From Actinomycetes bacterium (lineage in GTDB: Bacteria; Actinomycetota; Actinomycetes; Actinomycetales; Microbacteriaceae), in assembly GCA_023450335.1 (NCBI GenBank), contig JAEXHA010000041.1:1-26640 (forward strand): a stretch of DNA of 26,640 nucleotides, read 5' to 3'. The position numbers were made by a program, and so were the translations under genes. The notes beneath the pieces are model-generated. The model saw nothing but the letters and a program-made list of their open reading frames with translations, was not told the DNA's origin and did no database searches. This document shows positions 8,308 through 16,073 of the stretch, one piece after another (the stretch's first letter is position 1; each line of letters begins with the position of its first letter).

Positions 8308-9723
8308 GTGACCGACATGACCGACCCGACCACCGGCACCGAGTACCGCATCGAGCACGACACGATGGGCGAGGTCCGCGTGCCGAAGGATGCCCTCTAC
8401 GCCGCCCAGACACAGCGCGCGGTGGAGAACTTCCCGATCTCGGGCACCGGACTCGAGTCGACCCAGATCGCGGCGCTGGCTCGCATCAAGAAGGCCGCAG
8501 CCCTGGCCAACAAGGAGTTGGGCACCCTCGACGGCGCCATCGCCGAGGCGATCGCGTGGGCCGCCGACGAGGTCGTCACCGGCCGTCACGACGCCCAGTT
8601 CCCCGTCGACACCTACCAGACCGGCTCGGGCACCTCGTCGAACATGAACATGAACGAGGTGCTGGCCACCCTCGCCACGCAGCACCTGGGCGCGACGGTG
8701 CACCCGAACGACCACGTCAACGCGTCGCAGTCATCGAACGACGTGTTCCCGACATCCGTGCACATCGCGGTGACCCAGGCCCTCATCGACGATCTGATCC
8801 CCGCGCTGGACCACCTCGCCGTCGCCCTCGAGGCCAAGGCCGAGCTGTGGAAGGACGCCGTCAAGTCCGGCCGTACCCACCTGATGGACGCCACGCCGGT
8901 GACCCTCGGGCAGGAGTTCGGCGGCTATGCCCGCCAGATCCGGTTGGGCATCGAGCGCGTGCAGGCAGTACTCCCCCGTGTCGGCGAGGTGCCGCTGGGC
9001 GGTACGGCCGTGGGCACCGGCATCAACACACCGGTGGGCTTCCCCCAGAAGGTCATCGCGCTTCTGCAGGCCGAGACCGAGCTGCCGATCACCGAGGCGA
9101 AGGACCATTTCGAGGCACAGGCCAACCGCGACGGCCTGGTCGAGGCCTCGGGCGCGCTGCGCACGATCGCCGTCTCACTGACCAAGATCAACAACGATCT
9201 GCGCTGGATGGGCTCGGGCCCCAACACCGGCCTGGGCGAGCTGCACATCCCCGATCTGCAGCCCGGCTCATCGATCATGCCCGGAAAGGTCAACCCGGTC
9301 GTGCCGGAGGCCACCCTCATGGTCGCGGCGCGGGTCATCGGCAACGACGCGACCGTGGCCTGGGCCGGCGCGTCAGGCTCGTTCGAGCTCAATGTCGCGA
9401 TCCCCGTCATGGGCACCGCGCTGCTCGAATCCATCCGCCTGCTGTCCAACGCCATGCGGGTGCTCGCCGACAAGACGGTCGACGGCCTCGAAGCCAACCT
9501 CGAGCGCGCGGCGGCCTTCGCCGGAATGTCGCCGTCGATCGTGACGCCGCTGAACAAGGTCATCGGCTACGAGGCCGCCGCCAAGATCGCCAAGCATTCG
9601 GTGGCCAAGGGCATCACGGTGCGCGAAGCGGTCATCGACCTCGGGTACGTGGAGCGCGGCGAGATCACCCTCGAGTTGCTCGACGAGAAGCTCGATCTGC
9701 TCTCGATGACCCACCCTGGTTGA
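8308..9723 (+). CDS. fumC: Class II fumarate hydratase
   Basis: The protein of about 471 residues converts fumarate to L-malate in the TCA cycle without an iron-sulfur cluster. Family motifs run through its length: EYRIEHDTMGEVRVP, TYQTGSGTSSNMNMNEVLA, NASQSSNDVFPTSVHIA, SGRTHLMDATPVTLGQEFGG and the fumarase/aspartase signature GSSIMPGKVNP, which carries the catalytic serine. The start is uncertain: GTG at 8308 has AGGA nine bases upstream, while ATG at 8317 has GAGGA ten bases upstream; both give the same protein apart from three residues. The stop at 9721-9723 overlaps the predicted -10 box of the two-component operon. In M. tuberculosis fum and glpX are neighbours; here glpX is about 6 kb away. 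Confidence 0.97.
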   Translation: MTDMTDPTTGTEYRIEHDTMGEVRVPKDALYAAQTQRAVENFPISGTGLESTQIAALARIKKAAALANKELGTLDGAIAEAIAWAADEVVTGRHDAQFPVDTYQTGSGTSSNMNMNEVLATLATQHLGATVHPNDHVNASQSSNDVFPTSVHIAVTQALIDDLIPALDHLAVALEAKAELWKDAVKSGRTHLMDATPVTLGQEFGGYARQIRLGIERVQAVLPRVGEVPLGGTAVGTGINTPVGFPQKVIALLQAETELPITEAKDHFEAQANRDGLVEASGALRTIAVSLTKINNDLRWMGSGPNTGLGELHIPDLQPGSSIMPGKVNPVVPEATLMVAARVIGNDATVAWAGASGSFELNVAIPVMGTALLESIRLLSNAMRVLADKTVDGLEANLERAAAFAGMSPSIVTPLNKVIGYEAAAKIAKHSVAKGITVREAVIDLGYVERGEITLELLDEKLDLLSMTHPG

Positions 9724-9727
9724 TAAT
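9722..9727 (+). promoter_or_regulatory. -10 element overlapping the fumC stop, leaderless kinase mRNA
   Basis: GATAAT matches TATAAT at five of six positions and ends 6 nt before the kinase GTG at 9734. Its first two bases are the last two of the fumC stop codon. The usual -35 position shows no clear match. Confidence 0.5.
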
Positions 9728-9733
9728 CAGAGT

Positions 9734-10711
9734 GTGAACCGTACCACGGCGCCGCAGCAGCGCCGCACCCGCACCGCAGGGCTCGTGCTGGCCGTGGCAG
9801 GCGCCGGCTTCGCGGTCGCGGCGCTGGGCATCATCGTCGTGCACCTCGTGACGGGTCTGGCGGTGCACTGGGCCGCCGTCGGCATCTACCTGGCCGTGGC
9901 CGCGGGCACCCTGGTGGTGCTGGGTGTGGTGGTGTGGATCGTCGCCGACGATGACCCGGCAGACGCCGGCGCGGCCGACTCGGCAGAGAGCGCGTTCGAC
10001 ACCCAGCGCCGTCTGCTCGATGACATCCGTCACGAGCTGAAGACCCCGATCACGATCGTGCGTGGGCATCTTGAGGTGCTGGACCCGACCGACCCGCACG
10101 ATGTGGCGGCCATCCGCGAGCTGGGCATCGCCGAACTCGACCGCATGACCCGGCTCATCGGCGACATCGACCTGCTGGCCGCGGTCGAGTCGGACCATTA
10201 CACGATCGGCGACGTCGATCTGGCCGCATTGACCCACCGGGTCTCCGAGCTGGTCGCGGTCATCCCCGGGCATACGTGGAGCATCGAGCACAGCGCCGCG
10301 GCGGTCATCCGCGGCGATCGCGACCGCCTTCTGCAGGCATGGCTGCAGCTGGCCGACAATGCCGCCAAGTACACCCCACCGGGCAGTCCCATCGAGATCG
10401 GCAGCGCGGTCCACGCCGGCGGCGCGCAGTTGTGGGTGCGCGATCACGGACCCGGCATCCCGCATGCGATGCGCCATCGCATCTTCCGCCGCTTCGACCG
10501 CGGGACCGGCAAGCGGACCGTCGGCGGCTCCGGTCTGGGGCTGGCGATTGTGGATGCCATAGCGAAAGCCCACCGCGGGCGCTGTACGATCGCGGATACA
10601 CCCGGTGGCGGCGCCACCTTCACCCTTGACGTGCCGATCGGGACGCGCGCGGATCTTCCGACGCCCGTCCGTGCCGGTGACGTCGTCCTGCAGCGAGAGG
10701 CCACTGGATGA
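9734..10711 (+). CDS. Compact sensor histidine kinase
   Basis: The 325-residue kinase has two membrane helices (about residues 14-37 and 46-70) separated by only about eight residues (TGLAVHWAAV), so it has almost no extracellular sensor domain and no HAMP domain. The dimerisation box LLDDIRHELKTPITIVRGH places the phosphorylated residue at His100. ATP-binding motifs follow: QLADNAAKYTPPG (N box), WVRDHGPGIP (G1), FRRFDRGTG (F box) and VGGSGLGLAIVDAI (G2). Such intramembrane-sensing kinases often respond to membrane stress or rely on a partner protein; the signal here is unknown. The GTG start at 9734 lacks a ribosome site and follows a good -10 box by 6 nt. The stop overlaps the ATG of its response regulator (ATGA), an unusual kinase-first order. 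Confidence 0.94.
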   Translation: MNRTTAPQQRRTRTAGLVLAVAGAGFAVAALGIIVVHLVTGLAVHWAAVGIYLAVAAGTLVVLGVVVWIVADDDPADAGAADSAESAFDTQRRLLDDIRHELKTPITIVRGHLEVLDPTDPHDVAAIRELGIAELDRMTRLIGDIDLLAAVESDHYTIGDVDLAALTHRVSELVAVIPGHTWSIEHSAAAVIRGDRDRLLQAWLQLADNAAKYTPPGSPIEIGSAVHAGGAQLWVRDHGPGIPHAMRHRIFRRFDRGTGKRTVGGSGLGLAIVDAIAKAHRGRCTIADTPGGGATFTLDVPIGTRADLPTPVRAGDVVLQREATG

Positions 10712-11364
10712 CCCGCATCCTCGTCGTCGATGACGAACCCCACATCGTCTCTCTCGTCACCCGCGGGCTGCACACCGAGGGGTATGAGACCGTCGTGGCC
10801 GAAGACGGCCACCAGGCGCTCGATCTCGCTCTCGACGGCGACATCGATCTCATCGTGCTCGATGTGGGCCTGCCCGGCATCGACGGATTCGAGGTGCTGC
10901 GGCACCTGCGGGCCTCGGGCAGCGCGGTCCCGGTCATCATGCTGACCGCGCGCAGTTCGACCCGGGACGCGATCGAGGGCCTCGATGCGGGCGCGAGCGA
11001 CTACGTTCCCAAGCCGTTCGCCGTCGCCGAACTGCTCGCCCGCGTGCGTTCACGGCTGCGCGAGCGGACGCCCGCCGCACCGGTGATCCTCTCGCGCGGT
11101 GAGGTCACCCTCGACATCCTCGCGCGTCGCGCGACCGTGGCGGGACGCGAGGTCGATCTGTCGGCACGGGAGTTCGCCCTCGCCGAGCAGTTCCTGCGCC
11201 ACCCGGGCGAGGTGCTCACCCGTGAGATGCTCCTCAGCCGCGTCTGGGGTCTCGAGTTCGACCCGGGCTCGAACGTGGTCGACGTCTACGTGCGGTACCT
11301 GCGCGCCAAGCTCGGCGCCGAGAACATCGTCACCGTCCGCGGCGAGGGATACCGCTGGGAGTAG
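10708..11364 (+). CDS. OmpR/PhoB-family response regulator
   Basis: The 218-residue regulator has a receiver domain (about residues 1-115) with acidic residues Asp8/Asp9, phospho-acceptor Asp52 (IVLDVGLP), Thr80 (IMLTARS) and Lys102 (YVPKPFAV). A winged-helix DNA-binding domain (about 125-218) follows, with LSAREFALAEQFLRHPGEVL, SRVWGLEFDPGSNVVDVYVR and VRGEGYRWE. It is the partner of the kinase immediately upstream, with overlapping ATGA. Its target genes cannot be read from this window. It faces phoH2 convergently across 39 bp. Confidence 0.96.
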   Translation: MTRILVVDDEPHIVSLVTRGLHTEGYETVVAEDGHQALDLALDGDIDLIVLDVGLPGIDGFEVLRHLRASGSAVPVIMLTARSSTRDAIEGLDAGASDYVPKPFAVAELLARVRSRLRERTPAAPVILSRGEVTLDILARRATVAGREVDLSAREFALAEQFLRHPGEVLTREMLLSRVWGLEFDPGSNVVDVYVRYLRAKLGAENIVTVRGEGYRWE

Positions 11365-11403
11365 GCACCACCCGGCCGTCCCCGCGGCATCCCTAACCTC
11401 GGC

Positions 11404-12768
11404 TCAGCTCAGCTCCCCCGCCTCCAGCAGCTCGGTCACCAGGGCCGCGATCGACGACCGCTCGGACCGCACGAGCGTCACATGGGCGAACAGCTCGTGC
11501 CCCTTGAGCGTCTCGATCACGCTCGCGATGCCGTCGTGACGGCCCACCCGCAGGTTGTCGCGCTGGCCCACATCGTGGGTGAGCACGACACGGGAGTTCT
11601 GTCCGATACGGCTGAGCACCGTCAACAGCACGTTGCGTTCGAGCGACTGCGCCTCATCCACGATCACGAACGCGTCGTGGAGCGAACGCCCCCGGATGTG
11701 GGTCAGCGGGAGCACCTCGAGCAGTCCGCGCGAGATGACCTCTTCGAGCACGTTGCCCGAGACGACAGAACCGAGGGTGTCGAACACGGCCTGACCCCAC
11801 GGGTTCATCTTCTCCTGCTGATCGCCGGGCAGGTAGCCCAGCTCCTGGCCACCGACCGCGAACAGCGGGCGGAAGACGATGATCCGCTTCTGCTGCTGAC
11901 GCTCGAGCACCGCTTCCAGCCCCGCACACAGTGCCAGGGCCGATTTGCCGGTGCCGGCGCGTCCGCCCAGCGACACGATGCCGACGTCGGGATCGAGAAG
12001 GACGTCGATGGCGATGCGCTGCTCGGCAGACCGGCCATGGAGGCCGAAGACGTCACGGTCGCCGCGCACCAGACGATAGGCGCCGTCGCCGGTGACGCGT
12101 CCCAGAGCCGAGCCCCGCTCAGAATGGACGACCAGACCGGTGTTGACCGGAAGACCGCGCGCCTCGTCGCCGGAGCCGACCTCGGTCTCGTACAGGTCGC
12201 TCATCTCGTCGCCGGAGATGTCGATGTTCGCAATGCCGGTCCAGCCCGAATCCACGGCCTGCTCGGCGAGGTACTCCTCGGCGTGGATGCCGAGAGATGC
12301 CGCCTTGACCCGCATCGGCACGTCCTTGGACACGACGGTGACCTCGTGCCCCTCCTGTGCCAGATGCATCGCGACGGCGAGGATCCGGGTGTCGTTGTCG
12401 CCCAGCCGCATGCCGGCCGGCAGCACGCTGGGGTCGGTGTTGGTCAGCTCGACGCGCAGGGTGCCGTCGGCTCCGACGGGAACCGGATAATCCAGCCGGC
12501 CGTGTTCGATGCGCAGCTCGTCGAGGTTGCGCAGCGCCTTGCGGGCGAAGTAGCCGATCTCCGGATCGTGCCGCTTGGCCTCCAACTCGGTGATCACCAC
12601 GATGGGGATCACGACCGAGTGCTCGGCGAACCGGAACAGCGCGCGCGGATCGCTCAGGAGCACGGACGTGTCCAGCACGTAGGTCCGCAGGTCCTGATCG
12701 GCGTCCGCCGAGGCGTCATCCAGCTGGTTCGGGTCCTCGAGGTGCTGCTGAGGTGCCTGTGTGGTCAC
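11404..12768 (-). CDS. phoH2: PhoH2: PIN ribonuclease fused to PhoH ATPase
   Basis: A PIN domain (about residues 28-150, starting YVLDTSVLLSDP with acidic Asp33, later ITELE and RLGDNDTRILAVA) precedes a PhoH helicase-like domain. That domain has Walker A GRAGTGKSALAL, Walker B FVIVDEAQS, and RIGQNSRVVLTHDVGQ. This fusion is the PhoH2 family; the M. tuberculosis member unwinds and cleaves RNA in an ATP-dependent way. The GTG at 12768 was chosen because GGGAG lies about eight bases upstream; the frame extends to another GTG at 12825, giving 19 more residues (473 in all), but with no ribosome site. A perfect 16-bp palindrome lies 111 bp upstream of the chosen start. In mycobacteria an overlapping small partner gene (phoAT) precedes phoH2; no convincing equivalent is visible here. 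Confidence 0.94.
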   Translation of the reverse strand: MTTQAPQQHLEDPNQLDDASADADQDLRTYVLDTSVLLSDPRALFRFAEHSVVIPIVVITELEAKRHDPEIGYFARKALRNLDELRIEHGRLDYPVPVGADGTLRVELTNTDPSVLPAGMRLGDNDTRILAVAMHLAQEGHEVTVVSKDVPMRVKAASLGIHAEEYLAEQAVDSGWTGIANIDISGDEMSDLYETEVGSGDEARGLPVNTGLVVHSERGSALGRVTGDGAYRLVRGDRDVFGLHGRSAEQRIAIDVLLDPDVGIVSLGGRAGTGKSALALCAGLEAVLERQQQKRIIVFRPLFAVGGQELGYLPGDQQEKMNPWGQAVFDTLGSVVSGNVLEEVISRGLLEVLPLTHIRGRSLHDAFVIVDEAQSLERNVLLTVLSRIGQNSRVVLTHDVGQRDNLRVGRHDGIASVIETLKGHELFAHVTLVRSERSSIAALVTELLEAGELS

Positions 12769-12878
12769 GACCCACTCCCGCCCCGGGCGCATCGGGCCCG
12801 GCAGTCGCGAGTCGGCCGTTGCCACGAGTCAGTGAGAGGCCGACCCGACCGGGCGCTCTGCCCGATGCCTTGACCGTA

Positions 12879-12894
12879 CGACCGGATCCGGTCG
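12879..12894. promoter_or_regulatory. Perfect 16-bp palindrome upstream of phoH2
   Basis: CGACCGGATCCGGTCG is its own reverse complement. It lies between the aminotransferase stop (12935) and the phoH2 start, both on the minus strand. It could be an operator for phoH2 or part of a terminator for the upstream gene; there is no loop or U-tract, which favours an operator. Confidence 0.35.
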
Positions 12895-12934
12895 CCGTCG
12901 GCGTCCGACACGCCGCCATACCGGCTACGGAATG

Positions 12935-14113
12935 TTAATTCTCGGTGACGTCCGGCGCCGCATCTCCGGCGGTGACCTGCCGCACACCGCCCACGGCTCC
13001 GCGGCGCGCGGCGACCGTGGCCAGCGCGTCACCGAGCAGGACGAAGGAATCGGCGCCGGTGCCGGCATGCGGTGAGATCCGCAGCATCCCCTCCCGTGCC
13101 GTCGCCGTCACGCCATGGTTGGCCAGGGCCGCGGCGATGGCGCCGGCCTCGTGGGGAACGGGCGCCAGGGTGACGATGCCGGCATGGTGGTCCCGCGGCG
13201 TGACGACGGGCACGTCGTATCGGTCCGCCAGCGAGATGACGTGCTCGGCACGGTCGTGCACCTCCGCGGCGATGGCCGCCGTCCCGGCGGCGGCCACCTC
13301 GCGCAGCGCGGTGACCAGTCGGGCGGAGGCGAGCATATCCGGCGGTGCGACGGTGTACGCCTGCGCGTCGGCGCGCGGGGCCGGAACACCGACCGTCGTG
13401 ACGTCGCCGGCCATCCCCATGGCAGCCGACAACACCGGCTCGATGCGCTCGCGCGCAGCCGGAGAGAACCGGGCGAATCCGGTGCCGCGCCCGGCCCGCA
13501 GCCATTTGTAGCCGTTGCCGCAGATGACGTCCGCGGCCGACCAGTCGGCATCCACCACTCCGAAGCCCTGTACCGCGTCGACGATCAGCAGCCGGTCGCC
13601 GATCACGTCGCGCAGTGCGGACAGATCGGCCAGGTATCCGGTGCGGAAGTCGACGAGACTGACGGCGAGAGCGGTGATGTCGTCGGTGAGGGCGTCACGC
13701 ACCGCTTCGGGGGTGACGAAGATGTCGGGTCCGGACGCTGCCAGCTCACGCACGCGCAGCCGGCCGCGGGCATCCTGGGCGCGGCGTGCCGTGACCGTGA
13801 TCGACGGGAACTCATGCGGTGACAGCAGTACCTCGCCGCTCAGTCCGAACATGGCCTGCTGGAGCCCGAAAGTCGTCGACGGCTGCAGCGTCACCTCGTC
13901 GGTCGGTGCGCCCAGCAGCTCGGCCAGGACCTCCCGAGCCTCGGTCGATCGTCCCGACACCAGGTCGATTCCTGTTGCGCGGCCGGTGCCCAGCAGCTCC
14001 GCATCGGCGTGGGCTTCATCGCGCACCGCGGGCGAGAGCGGACCGTAGGCTGCCCAGTTGAGGTAGCCCGAGTCGGTCGAGAACGACGCGAGGTAGGAGT
14101 CCAGATCGGTCAC
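12935..14113 (-). CDS. Class V aminotransferase-fold PLP enzyme, substrate unknown
   Basis: The 392-residue protein has the fold-type I PLP pattern of class V aminotransferases, the group that includes cysteine desulfurases and kynureninases. Visible features are LNWAAYGPLSPAV at the N-terminus, LQPSTTFGLQQAMFGL (phosphate-binding region), LLIVDAVQGFG with Asp179 and Gln182 (pyridine contacts), and the Schiff-base lysine Lys203 in GNGYKWLRAGRGTGF. There is no obvious catalytic cysteine loop of the SufS/IscS type, so a plain desulfurase role is unlikely. The GTG at 14113 has no good ribosome site; CACAAT lies 7 nt upstream and may be a weak -10. Neighbours (prenyltransferase 41 bp upstream, phoH2 downstream) do not suggest a pathway. 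Confidence 0.88.
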   Translation of the reverse strand: MTDLDSYLASFSTDSGYLNWAAYGPLSPAVRDEAHADAELLGTGRATGIDLVSGRSTEAREVLAELLGAPTDEVTLQPSTTFGLQQAMFGLSGEVLLSPHEFPSITVTARRAQDARGRLRVRELAASGPDIFVTPEAVRDALTDDITALAVSLVDFRTGYLADLSALRDVIGDRLLIVDAVQGFGVVDADWSAADVICGNGYKWLRAGRGTGFARFSPAARERIEPVLSAAMGMAGDVTTVGVPAPRADAQAYTVAPPDMLASARLVTALREVAAAGTAAIAAEVHDRAEHVISLADRYDVPVVTPRDHHAGIVTLAPVPHEAGAIAAALANHGVTATAREGMLRISPHAGTGADSFVLLGDALATVAARRGAVGGVRQVTAGDAAPDVTEN

Positions 14114-14154
14114 GCCTCACATTGTGGCATGCACCGTCCCGCCGGGCACCGGGA

Positions 14155-14940
14155 TCAGCCGCCGTAGCGGCGGTCGCGGGTCGCGTAATCGCGGATGGCG
14201 CGGAGGAAGTCGACCTCGCGGAGGTCGGGACCGAGCGCCTCCACGAAATAGAACTCGGAATGCGCGGACTGCCACAGCAGGAAGTCGCTCAGGCGCTGCT
14301 CCCCCGAGGTGCGGATCACGAGATCGGGGTCGGGTTGCCCGCCGGTGTACAGGTGCTCACCGATCTGTTCGGGAGTGAGACTCTCGGCGAGATCCTCGAG
14401 CGAGCCGCCGCGCTCACGGTGCTTGCCGATGATGCTGCGCACGGCGTCGACGATCTCGCCGCGGCCGCCGTACCCCACAGCGAGGTTCACGTGCATGCCC
14501 GTGTTGCCGCGGGTGCGCTCCTCAGCGGTGTCCAGCACGCGCGCCAACTCGGGCGGGAGGATCTCGGTGCGGCCGACGTGCTTGACGCGCCAGCCCGGCT
14601 CGTGCGACAGCGCGTCGGCCAGCTCGGCGATGATCTCGATCAGGTCGGCCAGCTCGCGCGAATCACGCTTTCGCACATTGTCGGTCGAAAGCAGATACAG
14701 CGACACCACGCCGATGCCCAACTCGTCGCACCAACGCAGGAATTCGCGCATCTTCGCGGCGCCGGCACGGTGCCCGTCGGCGACGGTCGCGAACCCCGCC
14801 TGGCGCGCCCAGCGACGGTTGCCGTCGATCATCATGGCCACGTGACGCGGTACCGCCTCCGGCCTCAGCTGTCGCCGCAGCCGCGAGGAATAGACCCGGT
14901 AGAGCAGTCCCCGCCCGTGCCCCTCCGCCGCTCGCGTCAC
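14155..14940 (-). CDS. uppS: Cis-prenyltransferase (UppS family isoprenyl diphosphate synthase)
   Basis: The 261-residue enzyme adds IPP units in cis configuration to an allylic diphosphate, supplying lipid carriers for cell-wall synthesis. Motifs are the catalytic Asp39 in MMIDGNRRWAR, LYLLSTDN, VNLAVGYGGRGEI and the substrate-binding DLVIRTSGEQRLSDFLLWQS followed by SEFYF. The closest gene-order parallel is M. tuberculosis Rv1086, which lies divergently beside a hemolysin III gene as here and makes short-chain E,Z-farnesyl diphosphate. Whether this copy makes a short product or full-length undecaprenyl/decaprenyl diphosphate cannot be told from motifs alone. The GTG at 14940 is preceded by TAGCGT with a 6-nt gap, suggesting a leaderless message; an AGGG in that gap is too close to act as a normal ribosome site. 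Confidence 0.95.
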   Translation of the reverse strand: MTRAAEGHGRGLLYRVYSSRLRRQLRPEAVPRHVAMMIDGNRRWARQAGFATVADGHRAGAAKMREFLRWCDELGIGVVSLYLLSTDNVRKRDSRELADLIEIIAELADALSHEPGWRVKHVGRTEILPPELARVLDTAEERTRGNTGMHVNLAVGYGGRGEIVDAVRSIIGKHRERGGSLEDLAESLTPEQIGEHLYTGGQPDPDLVIRTSGEQRLSDFLLWQSAHSEFYFVEALGPDLREVDFLRAIRDYATRDRRYGG

Positions 14941-14946
14941 ATCCCT

Positions 14947-14952
14947 ACGCTA
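14947..14952 (-). promoter_or_regulatory. -10 element for leaderless uppS
   Basis: TAGCGT on the minus strand, 6 nt before the uppS GTG. It lies 44 bp from the matching element of the divergent trhA gene. Confidence 0.45.
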
Positions 14953-14995
14953 CCGCCCCCCGCTCCGCATGTGCGTTGCGGCATGCTGTGCGGCG

Positions 14996-15001
14996 TAGGC
15001 T
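14996..15001 (+). promoter_or_regulatory. -10 element for leaderless trhA
   Basis: TAGGCT on the plus strand, 6 nt (15002-15007) before the trhA GTG. No ribosome site is present. A TTGCGG at 14976-14981 is a possible -35 but with a short 14-nt spacer. Confidence 0.5.
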
Positions 15002-15007
15002 CGTCAT

Positions 15008-15739
15008 GTGACCCGAAGCCCCGCCGACAACGGTGTCGAGATGCCCCAGCTCCCACTCCTGGATGCCGCGAGCGTCAGCGCGCAGGTCGAACTGAAGCCC
15101 ACCTGGCGCGGCTGGATCCACGCCGCGACCTTCCCGGTCGCGATCGCCGCCGGCGTCGTGCTGATCGTGCTGGCCGAAGGCGGCGCGGCCAAATGGGCCT
15201 GCGCGGTGTTCATGGCCAGCTCGCTGCTGCTGTTCGGCAACTCGGCGGTCTATCACCGCTTCGACTGGGGCCCGCTGACCAAGGCCGTGCTCAAGCGCAT
15301 CGACCACGCCAACATCCTGCTGCTGATCGCCGGCACCTACACCCCCATCGCCACGCTGGCGCTGCCACCGGATCAGGGCGTGCTGCTGCTGGTGCTGGTG
15401 TGGACCGGAGCCCTGCTGGGGATCCTGTTCCGCGTGTTCTGGATCACCGCGCCGCGCTGGCTGTACGTCGCGCTCTATCTGCTGCTGGGGTGGGCTGCTG
15501 TCATGTACATCGTGCCGCTGTTCCAGGCCAGCGTGCCGATGATGGTGCTCGTCATCGTCGGTGGCCTCCTCTACACCGGCGGCGCGGTCGTCTACGGACT
15601 CAAGCGGCCCAACCCGTGGCCGGGCCACTTCGGCTTCCACGAGATCTTCCACGTGTGCACCGTCCTGGCATTCCTGTGCCACTGGACGGCGTGCCTGCTG
15701 ATCGCGCTGCGACCGCTCAGTCCTTCGCTGGGGGCGTGA
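15008..15739 (+). CDS. trhA: TrhA/hemolysin III family membrane protein
   Basis: The 243-residue protein has seven hydrophobic segments from about residue 38 to the end and belongs to the PAQR/CREST group. The conserved metal-site residues are present: Ser and His in GNSAVYHRF, Asp in RIDHANILLLIAGTYTPI, and His-x3-His in GFHEIFHVCTVLAFLCHW. Members are called hemolysin III, but E. coli and B. subtilis work links them to membrane-energy or lipid homeostasis. The GTG at 15008 has no ribosome site and follows TAGGCT by 6 nt; an internal ATG (MPQLPLL) is a weaker alternative. It is divergent from uppS, an arrangement also known from mycobacteria. Its last 23 bp overlap the 3' end of the opposite-strand small gene. 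Confidence 0.93.
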   Translation: MTRSPADNGVEMPQLPLLDAASVSAQVELKPTWRGWIHAATFPVAIAAGVVLIVLAEGGAAKWACAVFMASSLLLFGNSAVYHRFDWGPLTKAVLKRIDHANILLLIAGTYTPIATLALPPDQGVLLLVLVWTGALLGILFRVFWITAPRWLYVALYLLLGWAAVMYIVPLFQASVPMMVLVIVGGLLYTGGAVVYGLKRPNPWPGHFGFHEIFHVCTVLAFLCHWTACLLIALRPLSPSLGA

Positions 15740-16013
15740 GGTCGTCCCGGTCGGACGCGTCGGCGTCCGGCTGGGCACCGGCGTCCGTTTCGGTGTCGGC
15801 CGCCGCGGCCGCCAGTTCGGCGTCGAGCTCCTCGCCGATCTCCGACCGGTAGCGCGCACGGCGGATGCGTCGCAGCATGTCGACCAGCAGCAGTACGACC
15901 GCCGCGGCCAGCACGCCGACGGCGATGAAGCCGGCCACACCGGGGGTGACATCGTCGGGATTCACCGTCGGGGTCGGCGTGGGGGTAGCCGCCCACCAGA
16001 TCAGTGCATCCAT
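15717..16013 (-). CDS. Small single-pass membrane protein, 98 aa
   Basis: The 98-residue protein opens with MDALIWWAATPTPTPTVNPD, then has one membrane helix (about residues 25-47, VAGFIAVGVLAAAVVLLLVD), a basic stop-transfer segment RRIRRARYR, and an acidic Ala/Asp-rich tail ending DRDDLTPPAKD. The basic residues after the helix predict the N-terminus outside and the tail in the cytoplasm. ATG at 16013 is supported by AGAAGGA upstream. Its position between trhA and DUF4307 matches the small hypothetical gene Rv1083 of M. tuberculosis, so it is probably the same conserved family; function is unknown. The 3' end overlaps trhA tail to tail by 23 bp. Confidence 0.82.
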   Translation of the reverse strand: MDALIWWAATPTPTPTVNPDDVTPGVAGFIAVGVLAAAVVLLLVDMLRRIRRARYRSEIGEELDAELAAAAADTETDAGAQPDADASDRDDLTPPAKD

Positions 16014-16040
16014 GTGTCCTTCTTCCTCGCCGCGAGCGCT

Positions 16041-16060
16041 TAGCCTGGAAGTCCAGCCTA
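16041..16060. promoter_or_regulatory. Overlapping divergent -10 elements around an inverted repeat
   Basis: TAGCCT (16041-16046) reads toward DUF4307 and TAGGCT (16060-16055, minus strand) reads toward the small membrane protein. The inverted repeat CTGGA-AG-TCCAG (16045-16056) lies across both. Starts from the two would overlap, so the promoters would interfere or share one regulator. Confidence 0.4.
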
Positions 16061-16073
16061 GAACGGATGCCGC

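Noticed and set aside
12716..12919. A possible phoAT-like small gene overlapping the phoH2 start
   Set aside because: The 67-residue product is Gly/Arg/Ala low complexity, lacks a ribosome site that I can see, and shows no recognisable antitoxin fold. Position alone is not enough.
14122..15852. A 576-residue open frame on the plus strand across uppS and trhA
   Set aside because: It covers the antisense of uppS and an out-of-frame part of trhA, with low-complexity Arg/Ala/Gly composition.
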